NCBI GenBank assembly: GCA_039583875.1
Contig: CM077150.1
Coordinates: forward strand, 51,474,261 to 51,538,260
Source: Platanthera guangdongensis
Taxonomy: Eukaryota > Streptophyta > Magnoliopsida > Asparagales > Orchidaceae
Reading direction: 5' to 3'
Length of the DNA stretch: 64,000 bases
Below the pieces are notes generated by a model. It searched no databases. It saw only the letters and a program-made list of their open reading frames with translations, and had not been told where the DNA came from. Positions within the stretch are counted from its first letter, which is position 1, and the number at the start of each line of letters is the position of its first letter. Of this stretch, positions 1 through 10,520 are shown one piece after another. The translations under genes were made by a program, and so were the position numbers.

Positions 1-1009
1 ATCTGTTACTACTACTGCTATTACTGTTGCTATTTCTGTTGTTTCTTCTGCTCAGTCTCAACAACAAAAAGATTATCTCAAAAGGATTGATGCATTGTAT
101 GATAATCCTCCAAGCTCAAACAGTGATCAGTTTAGGACTGACTCAAATGATTCCTCTGCATCAATTGCAAGGAAAAGGAAATCCAGAAGCAAGGCTATGA
201 AGAGAGTTCCTCCAGAAAAAGTGAAAGATACAAATGACATTCCATACTACATAATGTATGATTGCCCTATCACAGAACCTTGGATGCAATACTCCAGGAA
301 TCAACTGAAGGCTATGAAGAAGAAAAGAAAGTATGACAAAGGATCTTCACATTTCAATCCTCCTCCTCCTCTTCCTTCACCTGATGCAGGTGTAGGTGGA
401 AGTTCTGCCTTCAAATCCTCTGCCAGAAGCCAAACTTCATATCAACCTCAAGGAAGATCCCAATACAGAGGAAATCAATCTAGAGGTTACCAGTCCAGAA
501 GAGGATAGTACAGAGGAAATCAAAGAGGACTCAGAGTATATTCCAGGCAACATCCTTATCAAAGGGAAGGATAAGGTCCATCTGACACTACTTTTGGTCC
601 CTTCCCTTATAAGCTTAAAGAACTAATCTCTTCCAGAGCCCCTCCAGATAATCCTTCAAATAGATATGAGCCTCATGTTCCATTTGAGGACCCAGAAAAT
701 AATCTCACCTCATGGACAGCAAGAATGAAAGAATTGGCTGCTTTGGACCAAATCAAGAAAGCTAGAGAACAAGGAAGAGATACTTCAAATATCACTACTT
801 TATCAGATCAAAGAAAGAAAGAGCTTGAGAGATACTCCTCTAGTAAATTTTTTGATTCAGAAAGCTATATGAAGTTGCACCCAGAAACTGTAGTGCCCAG
901 GCCAAAGCAACAAACCTCTCTAGGTGCAGCTGATGATAGAAGATCTAAGAAAGAAGCTCTCAATCCCAATAGAGAAATAGTTCTTATAAAGAGCAAGGAA
1001 AAAGAATGA
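1..1009 (+). pseudogene. C-terminal part of a retrotransposon-encoded protein of unknown function
   Basis: One reading frame runs from before position 1 to a TGA at 1007-1009. It is broken by TAG at 506-508 and TAA at 572-574, so it is a damaged gene. The visible part is hydrophilic. It has a Ser/Asn-rich stretch, a basic cluster (ARKRKSRSK), a proline run and an Arg/Gly/Gln/Tyr-rich segment (about 440-560) of the kind that often binds nucleic acid. The C-terminal 95 residues are Lys/Glu-rich and end in KSKEKE. No CCHC knuckle, protease or polymerase motif is present. Its position just before a polypurine tract and LTR, and its charged C-terminus, resemble the ORF at 57818-60637. I infer, without proof, that the two are analogous non-autonomous cargo proteins. 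It might instead be the C-terminus of a divergent Gag. Confidence 0.6.
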
Positions 1010-1158
1010 TTCTGTAAGATGACAGTATATTTTGTTTTCTGAACTATCTGAGATAATGTCTATGTTTCTGCAATGTCTTATTTGTTATATTTTTACTTTG
1101 TATGTTTTTATTTTTCCAATATCTGTAAATAGTAATCCTAACCCAAATAAGGGGAGAT
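1010..1158 (+). other. 3' untranslated stretch and polypurine tract of the left-edge element
   Basis: This is AT-rich sequence with no ORF. It ends in a purine run (about 1145-1158) directly before the LTR start TATTGG. The same purine run plus (T)GTTGG or TATTGG arrangement marks the 3' LTR of Copia-2 and of the tandem elements, on the other strand. Confidence 0.7.
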
Positions 1159-2673
1159 TATTGGAACACCCTATTACTAATTTAGACAAGAATCACTATG
1201 TCTTTTAGGAAGTCTGTTTTGACCTCCTTGTATAGATCTAAAGGTCAATTATAATTGAGTCTAAGGGTTAGTATTTAGGTTTGAAAGCTGCCATCAAGAC
1301 TAGATATTTCAGTTCAGGAGACTAAGTCATTTCGTCGAGCTCAGGACGACGAATCGTCGAACTCCATTCGACGATCGCTGAGCTCACTTCGACGAATTGT
1401 CGAACTCCATTCGACGATCTCTGAGCTCAACTTCAACAAGTCGTCGAACTCCATTCGACGATCTTCGAGCTCAGATTGACGCTCCTGTCTCTAGTTTGTT
1501 TCTCTATCTCTGAGCTCAGTTCGACGATAGTTGAGCTCAGATCGACGATCTATGTTTCAGTCTAACACCAGTCTCTGAGCTCAGTTCAATGATAGTAGAG
1601 CTCAGGTCGATGTTTTTCTGGAGAGATCGACGTTTTTCAAGATTCAAATTCAGACAGTTATGGAATTATTCTTAGCATTTATTTCAAGGATCTTGTAGCC
1701 GTTTTAATTAATCTGGAGCAAGTTTCAAGGAATTTTCAAAGGAATTTTTTATTGGACTTTCCTCCAGAAGACAAAATACAGTTAAGGACGTCATTTATGA
1801 CAGGCCAACGGCTATCTTGGACCGAGAAATATTCATTCAGATCTAAGGAATAAAAGAGATATTCATATTCTGCTGGAACAGAATAATAGAGAACAACATC
1901 ATCAACAACAATCACAGCAACAGAAAGAGAAAGAGTTGCAGATATTCTCAGTCTTAAAAATTCATACAAGAACACACATCACAAAAGGATATCAACATAC
2001 TGAAATTTTCAGATCCCTTTTTGATTCCAGTGTTCAAAGGCCAACATCATTCAAGACTCCAGACAACACACATTTCAGCTGTTGCTGAAATCATCCTTTG
2101 CTGGAGATCAAATTTTCTGAAGGCCTATCACCCTACTGCAAAGCTTCACTTCTTGAACAACTCAAGATCTCAGGGGGAGTTTTGACAACATCCACTATCT
2201 TCTCTCTGATTGTTGACAGAGAAGATCATCTCATCCCTCTCTCTCTCTCTGCTGTAAAGGGTTTATCAAACTCCCTTCAAAAGTGTGTGCTGGTTTCTGA
2301 GATCTTGTCAAAACTCAGTGGTGGCAAGACACCTGATCAAAAAATCTGGTTTGGTTTTTGAGCACCTTATCAAAAGCTCATTGGTGCCCAGGACACCTGA
2401 TCAACTCATCCTGCAGTGGATTCCTACCTAGGGTGGTAGAAGAGTGGATGTACCCAGATTGATTGGGGAACCACTATAGCTCCTTGTGTTATCTGGTTGC
2501 TTACTTTCTTTTATTTTTTGGCTGTGGTTTGTGATTGCTTTTTGATTAGATAGTTGTTGTAGTTCATTTGCTTCCCTGTTCACTTAGGAATACACCAACT
2601 ATTGTAAAAAGTTCTTAGCAAGCACCATACTCTATTCACCCCCCCCCCCCTCTAGAGTATATCAGATCTAACA
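1159..2673 (+). repeat. 3' LTR of the left-edge element, 1515 bp
   Basis: The LTR starts at TATTGGAACACC, after the polypurine tract, and ends TCTAACA at 2673. The expected terminal TG appears as TA, as in Copia-2. From 1325 to 1640 it holds an array of GAGCTC and TCGACGAT repeats (listed separately). Near its 3' end the reverse complement of GTGGTTCCCCAA and TACATCCACT (2440-2480) matches a module also found in the LTRs of Copia-2 and of the tandem elements. A 13-base C run at 2638-2650 follows. I see no convincing TATA box. Confidence 0.75.
1325..1640. repeat. U3 array of GAGCTC and TCGACGATCG-type palindromes
   Basis: Irregularly spaced copies of TTCGACGAT, ATCGTCGAA and GAGCTCA alternate over about 315 bp. 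They begin about 165 bp inside the LTR start. Several pairs form a complete palindrome of the type TCGACGA-N-TCGTCGA. A similar array occupies the same place in the LTR of Copia-2 (6060-6390). Confidence 0.8.
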
Positions 2674-2874
2674 TGCACTTTCAGAAACTATCTATAAGCA
2701 CACCCCGAGTGCTCCAGCAGGGAGGTCCCACCACGTACCCGGAAGTTTGAGAGGCACTTCCACTCCACAACCAAAAGTCTTAGCGAGGTACTAGGCAGGC
2801 ATGGACTTGATGAGTATCCACTTAGGGATCTCAACCACTTCCAAAAGTGTCATTTCTAGTACCCCTGGGGGCCT

Positions 2875-2881
2875 ATTTATA
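2875..2881 (-). promoter_or_regulatory. TATA box of the Copia-1 LTR
   Basis: The minus strand reads CTATAAATAGG. It lies just downstream of the U3 tandem repeats, as expected for the LTR promoter. Confidence 0.6.
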
Positions 2882-2940
2882 GAGAAATCCTGGGGTGTAT
2901 AGGCCAGTATCCAGCTTCTGCTAGCGAGTTCCAAGAGATA

Positions 2941-3270
2941 CATGCCCATACTCGCGAGTTACTTGCCCATACTTGCCCAAGCTCGCCCAAGCTCGCCTCT
3001 GCTTGTCTTTGCTCGCTCAAGCTCTCCTCTGCTCGCCCAAGCTCGCCCCTGCTTGCCCAAGCTCGCCTCTGCTCGCCCAAGCTCACCTCTGCTCATCCAA
3101 GCTCACCTCTGCTCGCCCAAGTTTCCTCCACTCACCTCTGCTAGCCCAAGCTCGACTCTGCTTGCCCAAGCTCTCCTCTGCTCGCCCAAGATCACCTCTG
3201 TTAGCCCAAGCTCACCTCTGCTCGCCTCTGTTTGCCTCTGCTTGACCAATCTCATCTTTGCTCGCCTAAT
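2941..3270. repeat. Imperfect ~20-bp tandem repeats in Copia-1 U3
   Basis: Repeats of the type GCTCGCCCAAGCTCACCTCT recur about 15 times with small differences. They create spurious ORFs rich in Ser, Ala, Pro and Leu in several frames. The array is pyrimidine-rich on the plus strand. It is not palindromic, but it sits in the same U3 position as the palindromic arrays of the other families. Confidence 0.85.
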
Positions 3271-3414
3271 GGTCTGTGAACAGTTGTCTGCTTGGGTACT
3301 TCTGATCTCGATGAATTATGGGTTATACAAAACATACAATCCATAAGACTCCCACTAGGACTAATCATTAAGGTATCGTATACTCATATATATAACATGA
3401 CCATCATGGTTTCT

Positions 3415-4281
3415 CTACACTGGAGGCTTTGTCAGTGGATCCACAATATTTTCTTCCGTCGGCACTCTGCTAATGCTCACATCTCCTCAATCGACAATCT
3501 CTCGAATAAGATGAAACTGTCGAAGTATACGCTTGGAGCACTGATGAGATCAAGATTCTGAAGCAAGTACATTTGCATCGTTGTTGTCACAGTAGAGATC
3601 TACGGGACGAACAATACTAGGAACTACATCTAACTTGCCTATGAAATTCCTAATCCATATAGCCTCCTTCGTTGCATTTGCTACAGCGATATACTCGGTC
3701 TCAATTGTAGAATAGGCAACTGTCTCTTGCTTGGAACTATTCCAACTAACAGCACCTCCATTTAGGCAAAATATGAGCCCTGACTCAGACTTTGAGTTGT
3801 CCCTATCAGTTTGGAATTTAGCATCTGTGTAACCTCTTACAACGAGCTCTTCCTCTCCACCATACACCAATAACGTATCCTTAGTCCTTCTTAAGTACTT
3901 TAGGAAATTCTTGATGGCTATCCAGTGATCATCACCGGGATTAGACTGATACCTGCTAGTCATGCTCAAGGTATAAGAGACATCAGGTCGAGTATATATC
4001 ATTGCATACATGATTGACCCAATTGCCTAAGTATATGGAATCAACTTCATGCGGTCCTTATCTTCACAACACTTGGGACACTGGTCTTTAGAGAGACTCA
4101 CACCATGAGATATGGGTAAGAATCTTTTCTTGGACTCAAGCATGTTGAATCGCTTCAACACCTTATCAATGTACGTATTTTGGGTCAAACCCAGCAACTT
4201 ATTTGATCTATCTTTATAGATCTTAATAGTAAGTATATAAGTCGCTTCACCTAAGTCCATCATAGAAACGCAGCTCCCTAG
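3415..4281 (-). pseudogene. pol: Copia-1 pol, 3' part: end of reverse transcriptase plus RNase H
   Basis: The minus-strand reading starts inside the reverse transcriptase (DLGEATYILTIKIYKDRS). It continues through the connection region (TRPDVSYTLSMTSRYQSNPG) to RNase H with its copia-type motifs: GYTDAKFQTD, SWNSSKQETVAYST, ETEYIA and DLYCDNNDA. The C-terminus (HLIREIV, NIVDPLTKPP) ends at a stop at 3415-3417. In-frame stops at 3550-3552 and about 3490, plus a break between the pieces at 4011 and 4027, make it non-functional. The YVDD catalytic box lies in the missing part upstream of 4281. Family assignment to Ty1/copia is secure; the clade is not. Confidence 0.9.
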
Positions 4282-4539
4282 TTAAAGTTGCTTAACTGAA
4301 GGTTAGCTAATCACTTAGAGGGAGGTGAATATGTCTTTGAAGTTTTATTAGTTTTTTTGCTGATTTTTTATTTATCTATCTAGAGCTTGTCCTTAGATCC
4401 TGCAATAAGAAAGAAAACAAACACCACAACAAACACACAATGATTTATAGTGGTTCCCCAATTAGGTACATCCACTTTCCCTCCCACCTATGCAACTTAT
4501 TTGTTGGACTAGGCAAAAACTCCACCAATATGCTCTTCA

Positions 4540-5060
4540 GAGCTACACCTCAGGCCCTCAGCCTTATTCACAGATTCTTCACAGAATCCAAACTCAGAAC
4601 CACAAGGGTTCCTACCTTAGATCCCTGCAGAGCTCCTATAGCTCAGTGATCCACTGATCACCTACCTCAGCCTTATTTCTAAGGCCTACAACTCATGCTC
4701 TTCAGCCCTACAGCTTCAGGCACACACCCCTACTCTCAGAGTGCTGCAGCACTCCTACAACTCAATACCCTTCCAGGTACCTATAGCTCAGCCTCCTTCA
4801 TGTCCTATAACTTAGTGACACACTTGTCACCTACAGCTCAGTGACTCTCCAGTCACCTACCTCAGGCACAAGGCCCTACACTCTGGCTGGGAGGACAGCC
4901 CTACCTCAGATCCACACTTGGATCCTAACTTAGAGAGCAGCACTCTCCTACCTCAGGCAATAAAGCCCTATAGCTCATATCCACTCTTAGATCCTACCTC
5001 AGTACCCCAACAGGGCACCTGCCTCAGTGACTAATTATTCACTTACCTCAGGAACAAAGT
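4540..5060. repeat. CTCAG-containing short repeats downstream of the Copia-2 promoter
   Basis: Motifs of the form CCTACCTCAG or CTATAGCTCAG recur every 20-40 bp for about 500 bp. A comparable CCTACACTCAG array occurs at the matching place in the tandem elements (55620-55800 and 61000-61160), so the module is shared between families. Confidence 0.7.
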
Positions 5061-5514
5061 GTACTACACTCAGATTTAGATAAACCGAATCCTATATGAA
5101 GTAAATTAGGAAAACATTTAAGAAAAATAAAACAATTGACTCAGAGATAAATCTTTGAGTCTACTTTGCTGGACTGAGCAGATATTAGTCCAGCCCACTT
5201 GTTGTAAAATGAATGAGTCGTCTTCTACAACTAACTTCTTATTTGCTGCACAGGTGGGCGGCTATCTACTGTTGAAGGCTAACTGCTCCTTCACACAATA
5301 AACTTCTTGCTGAATGGTTGAATCAGCAACCTTGTTCTTCAAAGAACTATCTTGCTGAACTTGAAGAGCTTCAACTATCTTCCTTTGACTTTTGGCTATC
5401 TCTGCTGGACTTGAGCTTTCAAGCATAATGGAGAAGAAGATGTCCAGCCGCCTCTAGTTTTTTTTGTATTTTCTGCATTTTTTTTGTTCGTTAACCTAAT
5501 CCTTTTTTTTACTT

Positions 5515-5522
5515 TTTATATG
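5515..5522 (-). promoter_or_regulatory. Possible TATA box of the Copia-2 LTR
   Basis: The minus strand reads ATATAAAA in an AT-rich setting between the U3 arrays and the transcribed LTR part. No better candidate was seen, but the region is T-rich, so the call is weak. Confidence 0.35.
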
Positions 5523-5754
5523 TGTTGATTTGAATCAACGGCACAATTGTATGTGGGCCCAGCCAAGGATTGGTGAGTGCCACCTCCATCAAAAAGGACA
5601 AAGCAGCTTTTGGCGCCACTGCAACTTTCCCACAACGGCTTCCTGTAAGTTGACTTTGATGACATCAACAATGGTCATCACCATCTGGACTTAGAAAATA
5701 TTCCAGAACTTCATAAAGCAATGAGTGATGTTCAGTCAATCAACGTCATCTGTC

Positions 5755-6060
5755 TTGGCTCTCAGCGCTTCTGGACTTGTGAATTTTCTTTGGATTTGTC
5801 TCAGTAGTTCAGTCTCAGCGGTCTCAGCAGTTTCTTATTATCAGCTGAGACAAGCTTATGTCTCAGTGCTTTTTGACTCTGTGGTTTCTTATTAACAGCT
5901 GAGACAAGTTTCAGTCTTAGCGCTTTCTTCTCAGCGGTTTCAGCACTTTATTCTTAACTGCTGAGACAACCTTCTATCTCAGTGCTTTCTTCTCAGTGGT
6001 CTCAATGCTTTCTTCTCAGCTATCTCAATTGTCTTAGTGCTTTTTGCCTTTGTCAGTTTT
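5755..6060. repeat. TCTCAGCG(C/G)TTTC repeats in Copia-2 U3
   Basis: About ten irregular copies of CTCAGCGCTTTCT and CTCAGCGGTTTC occur between the GAGCTC array and the promoter. Confidence 0.7.
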
Positions 6061-6390
6061 TCTGGCTTTATCTGTGTTCGACGATCTGTGTGGTGAGCTC
6101 GACAAACTCTGATCTTCTCAGCGGTCTCAGAACTTTTTGCCTTAGTGAATTTTTTCTGGCTTTAGCTCGACAAGTCTTGAGCTGAGCTCAATGATCTGTA
6201 AGCTGAGCTCGACGAACTGCAAACTGAGCTTGACAAACTTCAAGCTGAGCTCGACGAACTTTGAATCCTGAGCTCCTGAATTTAGCTCTTGAGGAATGTC
6301 GACCTGAGCTAGATGATCTGTGAGTTGAGCTCAACGAACTGCAAGCTGAGCTCGATGAACTTCGAGCTGAGCTCGATGAAATTTGAGTTT
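6060..6390. repeat. U3 array of GAGCTCGACGAACT repeats in Copia-2
   Basis: About ten copies of AGCTGAGCTCGACGAACT and variants (GAGCTC is itself a palindrome) start about 150 bp inside the LTR. The vocabulary GAGCTC plus CGACGA is the same as in the left-edge element (1325-1640), although the flanks differ. Confidence 0.8.
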
Positions 6391-6537
6391 ACTACCAAAC
6401 TCATTTTTCTTCAACTGTCCAATCATGGACTACCTGCATGCAAGAACTAAGGCACACATCAAATACATTATATGTGTATGTCATTGACCCATTTGACTTC
6501 TTACAAATCTGGGATATTGGGATCAATAGACCCAATA

Positions 6538-6985
6538 ATCTCCCCCTATTTGAAAAAGTTAAAACAATACAGGTCATTGACAACACAGCATAATCATCAT
6601 AGACAAAATTTAACAATATAGAGTGTAGAAAAGTTACCATATTTCTCCAGCCTGTGGAGAATTACTTACTCCCCCTGGCATGCTGTCATCCATACTATTT
6701 CACATATTTATTCTTCTTACCCCTTTGACTCCCTTTGACTCTATCCTCCCCCTTTTTGTCTTCTATGATAGGGAGCATTCTGTGGGGGTTTTCTCCCCTA
6801 TCCATCTAGAGTAGATCTTCCACTTTGACTCAAACTAGTTCAGCTCTCTTCATATTCTGTTGGGCTAGCTCCCCCTCAATAGTTGCATACTATCTTCATA
6901 ATCTGGAGGAATAACATGTTCTACCTGCAAAATAAACAGTGCAGCATATGGTATAAGAGAGAATTGAAGCTACACAAGATTCAAC
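6538..6985 (-). other. Multiple polypurine tracts and 3' untranslated region of Copia-2
   Basis: On the minus strand a purine run (AAATAGGGGGAGAT) touches the LTR at 6538-6551. Three more G-rich runs precede it: at about 6668-6677 (CCAGGGGGAGT), 6746-6757 (AAAAAGGGGGAG) and 6869-6880 (TTGAGGGGGAGC). Repeated polypurine tracts before the 3' LTR are described for Sireviruses. No ORF of note lies here. Confidence 0.65.
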
Positions 6986-9172
6986 ATACCCAATTTAAAT
7001 TTGAAGGTGTTGAAATTGGCTTCATCTAATGGCTTAGTGAAGATATCAGCCACTTGCTTGTCTGTGGAGACAAACTCAAGGGAGATGTCTTTCCTTTCCA
7101 CATGTTCTCTAATGAAATGATACATAATTTATATATGCTTAGTCTTGCTATGGGAGACAGGATTTTTAACTATAGAAATTGCACTAGTAGAATCACAAAA
7201 GAGTAGGATTCTACTTATCTAAATATTGTAGTCCTGAAGTTGATGATGGATCCACAGCAACTAAGCACAACAGCTTCCAGCTGAAATATACTCTGACTCT
7301 GTTATTGATATTGCAACACTCGCTTGTTTCTTGCTGCTCCAGGAGACAAGCCTTCCACCTAGAAATTGACAGGAGCCTGAAGTGCTCTTCATGTCCTCCT
7401 TGCAGCCAACAAAATCTGCATCTGAATAGCCTGTTAGTTCAAATTCCCCAATCCTGTGGTACCATAGTCCAAGATTTGGGGTGCCCTTAAGATATCTCAA
7501 GATTATTTTCACAGCAGTGTAGTGAGACTCTTTAGGGCAGGCCTGATACCTAGCACATACACATGTTGCATGCATAATATCAGGCCTACTTGTAGTGAGG
7601 TAGAGAAGGGAGCCAACTATACCTCTATACAGAGTTTGATCAACAGGATTCCCTGGATCATCTTTGCCTAAAGGCATACTTAAGCACATGGGAGTTCTTA
7701 TGGTGGAAGCATTCTCCATGCCATATTTCTTAATTATCTCCCTGGTGAACTTTGACTGGGATATGGATAGTCCATCATCAATCTATTTTACTTGGAGTCC
7801 CAAGAAAAATTTCAGTTCACCCATACTACTCATCTCAAACTTCCCTTGCATAAGTTTTGCAAACTTCCTGCAGAGGTTGTCATCAATAGTGCCAAATATT
7901 ATGTCATCAACATAAATCTGGACTAGGATGATCTTGCCCTTAGATTCCCTTAGGAATAGGGTCTTGTCTATCTTCCCCCTTGAGAATGTGTTCTCAATGA
8001 GGAAGGTAGACAATGTATCATATGGCTTGCTTGAGCCCATAAAGAGCTTTCCTAAGTCTATATACAGTAGTAGGAGAGTTAGAATCTAAAAAACCTGGAG
8101 CCTGCTCTACATAAACCTCTTCCTTCAAGTCTCCATTCAGGAAGGCAGACTTGACATCCATCTGAAATACCTTGAATCCCTGGAAGGCTGCAAATGAAAG
8201 GAATAGTCTGATTGCTTCCAACCTTGCAACTGGGGCAAAAGTCTGATCATAATCAATCCCCTCTTCATGTCTATAACCTTTGGTCATCAGTCTAGCCTTA
8301 TTCTTTATTACAATATCATTTTCATCAAGTTTATTTCTGAAAATTCACTTGACTCCAATGATATTGTTTCCATATAGTCTGGGAACCAGCTTCCATACCC
8401 TGCACCTTTTGAACTGGTTTAGTTCTTCTTGCATTGCACCAATCCAGAATTGGTCTTGATTTGCTTCTTCAAATTTCTTGGGCTCTTCTAGTGACAGGAA
8501 GCTGGAATAGAGAGCTTTGTTGAGACTCCTGCTTCTAGTCTGTATACCTTGGCTAGCCTCACCTATTATCTGATCTGGAGGATGATCTCTCAAATATCTG
8601 ACTGCTGGGGGTAGCTTGACTGCTTCATGTTGATTACTGTTTTCTTCAGCAGGTTGGTCTTCATTTCCAGCTTGATTATCATGTGCTTCCTCTGGACAGC
8701 ATCCCTCTTCATATTCGTCTTGCATAGCTGGGTCTTTATCATTGATGGAGAGCTTTTTCATCATAACTTCTGTACCTGCAGAGCTAGGCAAAGAGCTGGA
8801 CAGCTCACTGTCAATCATGCATGACTCATCAAACACTACATAGACGGATTCTTCTATAACTTGATTTATCAAGTTATAGACTCTATATGCCCTACTATTA
8901 TTGTTGTACCCAACAAAGATCCCCTCATGGGACTTGACAGCAAACTTAGTCACTTTTGACTTACCTTGTTCAGGATGAAACACTTGCAACCAAAGATCCT
9001 AAAATATGATATGTTTGGTTTTCTGCCCTTCAAGATCACATAAGGAGCCTTCTTGTGGCCTATGGTGATAAGCCCTATTGAGTACATGACATGCAGCATT
9101 AACTGCCACAGCATAGAAATATTTAGGGAGAGAAGTGTCACTCAATAATGTTCTCCCAGCTTCTATGAGAGT
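6985..9172 (-). pseudogene. pol: Copia-2 pol, 3' half: integrase C-terminus, reverse transcriptase, RNase H
   Basis: Minus-strand fragments in order are: integrase C-terminal part (IEAGRTLLSDTSLPKYFYA, then the KSHEGIFVGY segment, 8345-9172); the entry to the reverse transcriptase (AMQEELNQFKR); the reverse transcriptase ([20 protein letters not shown] and [12 protein letters not shown], 8018-8287); the catalytic YVDD box at 7903-7914; and RNase H (SRPDIMHA, GYSDADFVGC, SWSSKKQASVAIS, ESEYI, 7261-7719). The tail (FCDSTSAIS, TKHI, FIREHV, ADIFTKPLDEANF) continues to about 6990. At least six stops or frameshifts break it, so no product is expected. The 5' side ends exactly at the Athila junction, 9172. 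Confidence 0.9.
9168..9172. repeat. Target-site duplication AGAGT, left copy (Athila)
   Basis: AGAGT stands immediately before the Athila LTR start TGATG. The matching copy is at 31502-31506. Confidence 0.95.
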
Positions 9173-10139
9173 TGATGCGCCCGCGAACAGGCTCTTACTG
9201 TGGTTGGTTCGGTGAGTCGATCGCCACGGGCGTGCTACAGGAGGCAAGTGCACCTATCGCAAGTAGTACTCGATATTCGGGGGAATACCGAGGTCGTATT
9301 GTTCTCGGGGTCGTGTTGACTATTCTTACTCCTCCGGGAGGACTATTATTTTACTGAAAGTAAGGTGGATTTTTTTTTAATTAACTAAAGACGGAAAAGC
9401 AAAGGAGCGAAAAAATGATTTAGAAAATATTCGATGAAGGGTTAACGCTCGGCATCGAATCGGATTAAGACTTAAACAATTTTTAATAATTATAGGACTT
9501 AGTTTTCAAAATAATAAAAGGCAACTTGGCCGTGGAGGTTCCACAAATGTGAGCTCACCTAGCTATAGGGATATCGCTCACCTAACGTTAAGACTATTTG
9601 ACCGAACGTTAGTCCGACGAAGGATTCCTCTTAACGCCCGCTTTACGCTAAGAACCCTGCTATTGGGTGGGGAACCCAATCCGGTAGAATTACGCTTGTC
9701 CTCTCTCGAGGGTATGCACGCAACTCTATTTACCCAGGGGTGATCGGTCCATATGCTCGGCCTCTCGGCTAGCTAGCATATGGACTACAGAAATAGGGCC
9801 CACGCATCGATATGTGGTCCTACGCGTCGTAAACCCGGGGTAAACCTTAAGTCCTTAAATTAAAATGAAAATAAAGAGCTTCAATTATTACAAATCATTT
9901 TAAATGTCCCAAAGCTCTTCGATGTCGAGGCTAATAGCGATTAGCCACACATCGGTATGGGGACGGCTTTATAATTTAGTGAGGCGCGAGTTAGAAATTA
10001 AACGCTAATGATTATAAGAAGGGGACATAAAAACAAAACAAACATTTAGAAAGCTAAAAAGTTAGCTAAAATAAGAACTCACGCACACTCCAAATTATAA
10101 ATTAAACGGAAACTAGGTTACACATTAAAGAAATTTGCA

Positions 10140-10520
10140 TAATTGAAATTGCGAGTCCCACTCAAACGAGTGGGGGCGATAAATAAAAGCTGAAAATTGC
10201 AAGTCCTACTCAAACGAGTAGGACTGAAATGAAAGCGAGTCCTACTCAAATGAGTAGGAGAAAATAAATGCGATTATAGGGCTTTCTCAAATATTTACAG
10301 GGAGATAAAGATCCGTCCATTTAACTCAAGTGAGTAGGCCGAAAAATAAAGAAAGAAAATTACAAGTCCTACTCGAACGAGTAGGCGGGAAATAAAGTCC
10401 GTCCATTTAACTCAAGTGAGTAGGCGGAAAAATGAAGAAAGAAAATAACAAGTCCTACTCAAACGAGTAGGACTGAAAATGAAAACGATACGCCATTTAA
10501 CTCTTAACGAGTAGGCGGAA
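10140..10520. repeat. Hairpin array CCTACTC-N4-GAGTAGG in the Athila LTR
   Basis: About eight copies of a 7-bp inverted repeat around an AAAC, AAAT or CGAA loop lie within 380 bp, with half-copies between them (CTCAAGTGAGTAGGC). They lie downstream of the TATA box, so they should be transcribed. The same array is at 29450-29825 and 50160-50515. Confidence 0.85.

Larger units (their letters stand above)
1..2673 (+). mobile_element. 3' end of a non-autonomous Copia-type LTR element (left-edge element)
   Basis: The order on the plus strand is the end of a long ORF, a polypurine tract (AAATAAGGGGAGAT, about 1145-1158) and an LTR ending in CTAACA at 2673. No reverse transcriptase or integrase is visible, but the 5' part lies outside the window. 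The LTR end carries the run TTCACC(C)nTCTAG, which in reverse complement is the AGAGGGGGGTGAATAG signature also present in Copia-2 and in the tandem elements at 55344-62845. I therefore place it with Copia-type elements. It lies inside the LTR of Copia-1, and the bases TGCAC at 2674-2678 are the presumed right copy of its target duplication. The left copy is not in the window. Confidence 0.75.
2674..3345 (-). repeat. 3' LTR of Copia-1, truncated
   Basis: This is the sequence downstream of the Copia-1 pol stop, read on the minus strand. Its start near 3345 is approximate, because the polypurine tract (CCTAGTGGGAGTC) is not sharp. It holds a run of imperfect tandem repeats (2941-3270) followed at once by a good TATA box (2875-2881), which is the usual order of U3 enhancer then promoter. 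The 3' end of the LTR is lost at the junction with the left-edge element. Confidence 0.65.
2674..4281 (-). mobile_element. Copia-1: remnant of a Ty1/copia element (pol 3' end plus 3' LTR)
   Basis: Read on the minus strand, the remnant runs from the middle of the copia reverse transcriptase through RNase H into an LTR. It is cut on the right at 4281 by insertion of Copia-2 and on the left at 2673 by the left-edge element. It is the outermost, and so probably the oldest, element in this nest. The missing gag, protease and integrase should lie beyond the 5' end of Copia-2, but a deletion there (see 45304) has apparently removed them. Confidence 0.8.
4282..6537 (-). repeat. 3' LTR of Copia-2, 2256 bp
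   Basis: On the minus strand the LTR starts TATTGGG at 6537, after a polypurine tract, and ends at 4282 in CTTTAA, where the 5' copy has CTTTCA. It holds, in U3 order, a GAGCTCGACGA array (6060-6390), a TCTCAGCG-type repeat (5755-6060), a possible TATA (about 5515-5522) and, downstream, CTACCTCAG-type repeats (4540-5060). Close to the end is the conserved module GTGGTTCCCCAA plus TACATCCACTTTCC (4450-4480). Only 28 bp of the other LTR survive (35086-35113). Confidence 0.8.

Noticed and set aside
2877..3346. ORFs of 69-134 codons rich in Ser, Ala, Pro and Leu
   Set aside because: They are produced by the about 20-bp tandem repeat of the Copia-1 U3.
9172..9357. 61-codon ORF at the Athila LTR start, repeated at 28476
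   Set aside because: It starts inside the LTR terminus, is repeated only because of the LTR pair and the solo LTR, and has no domain.
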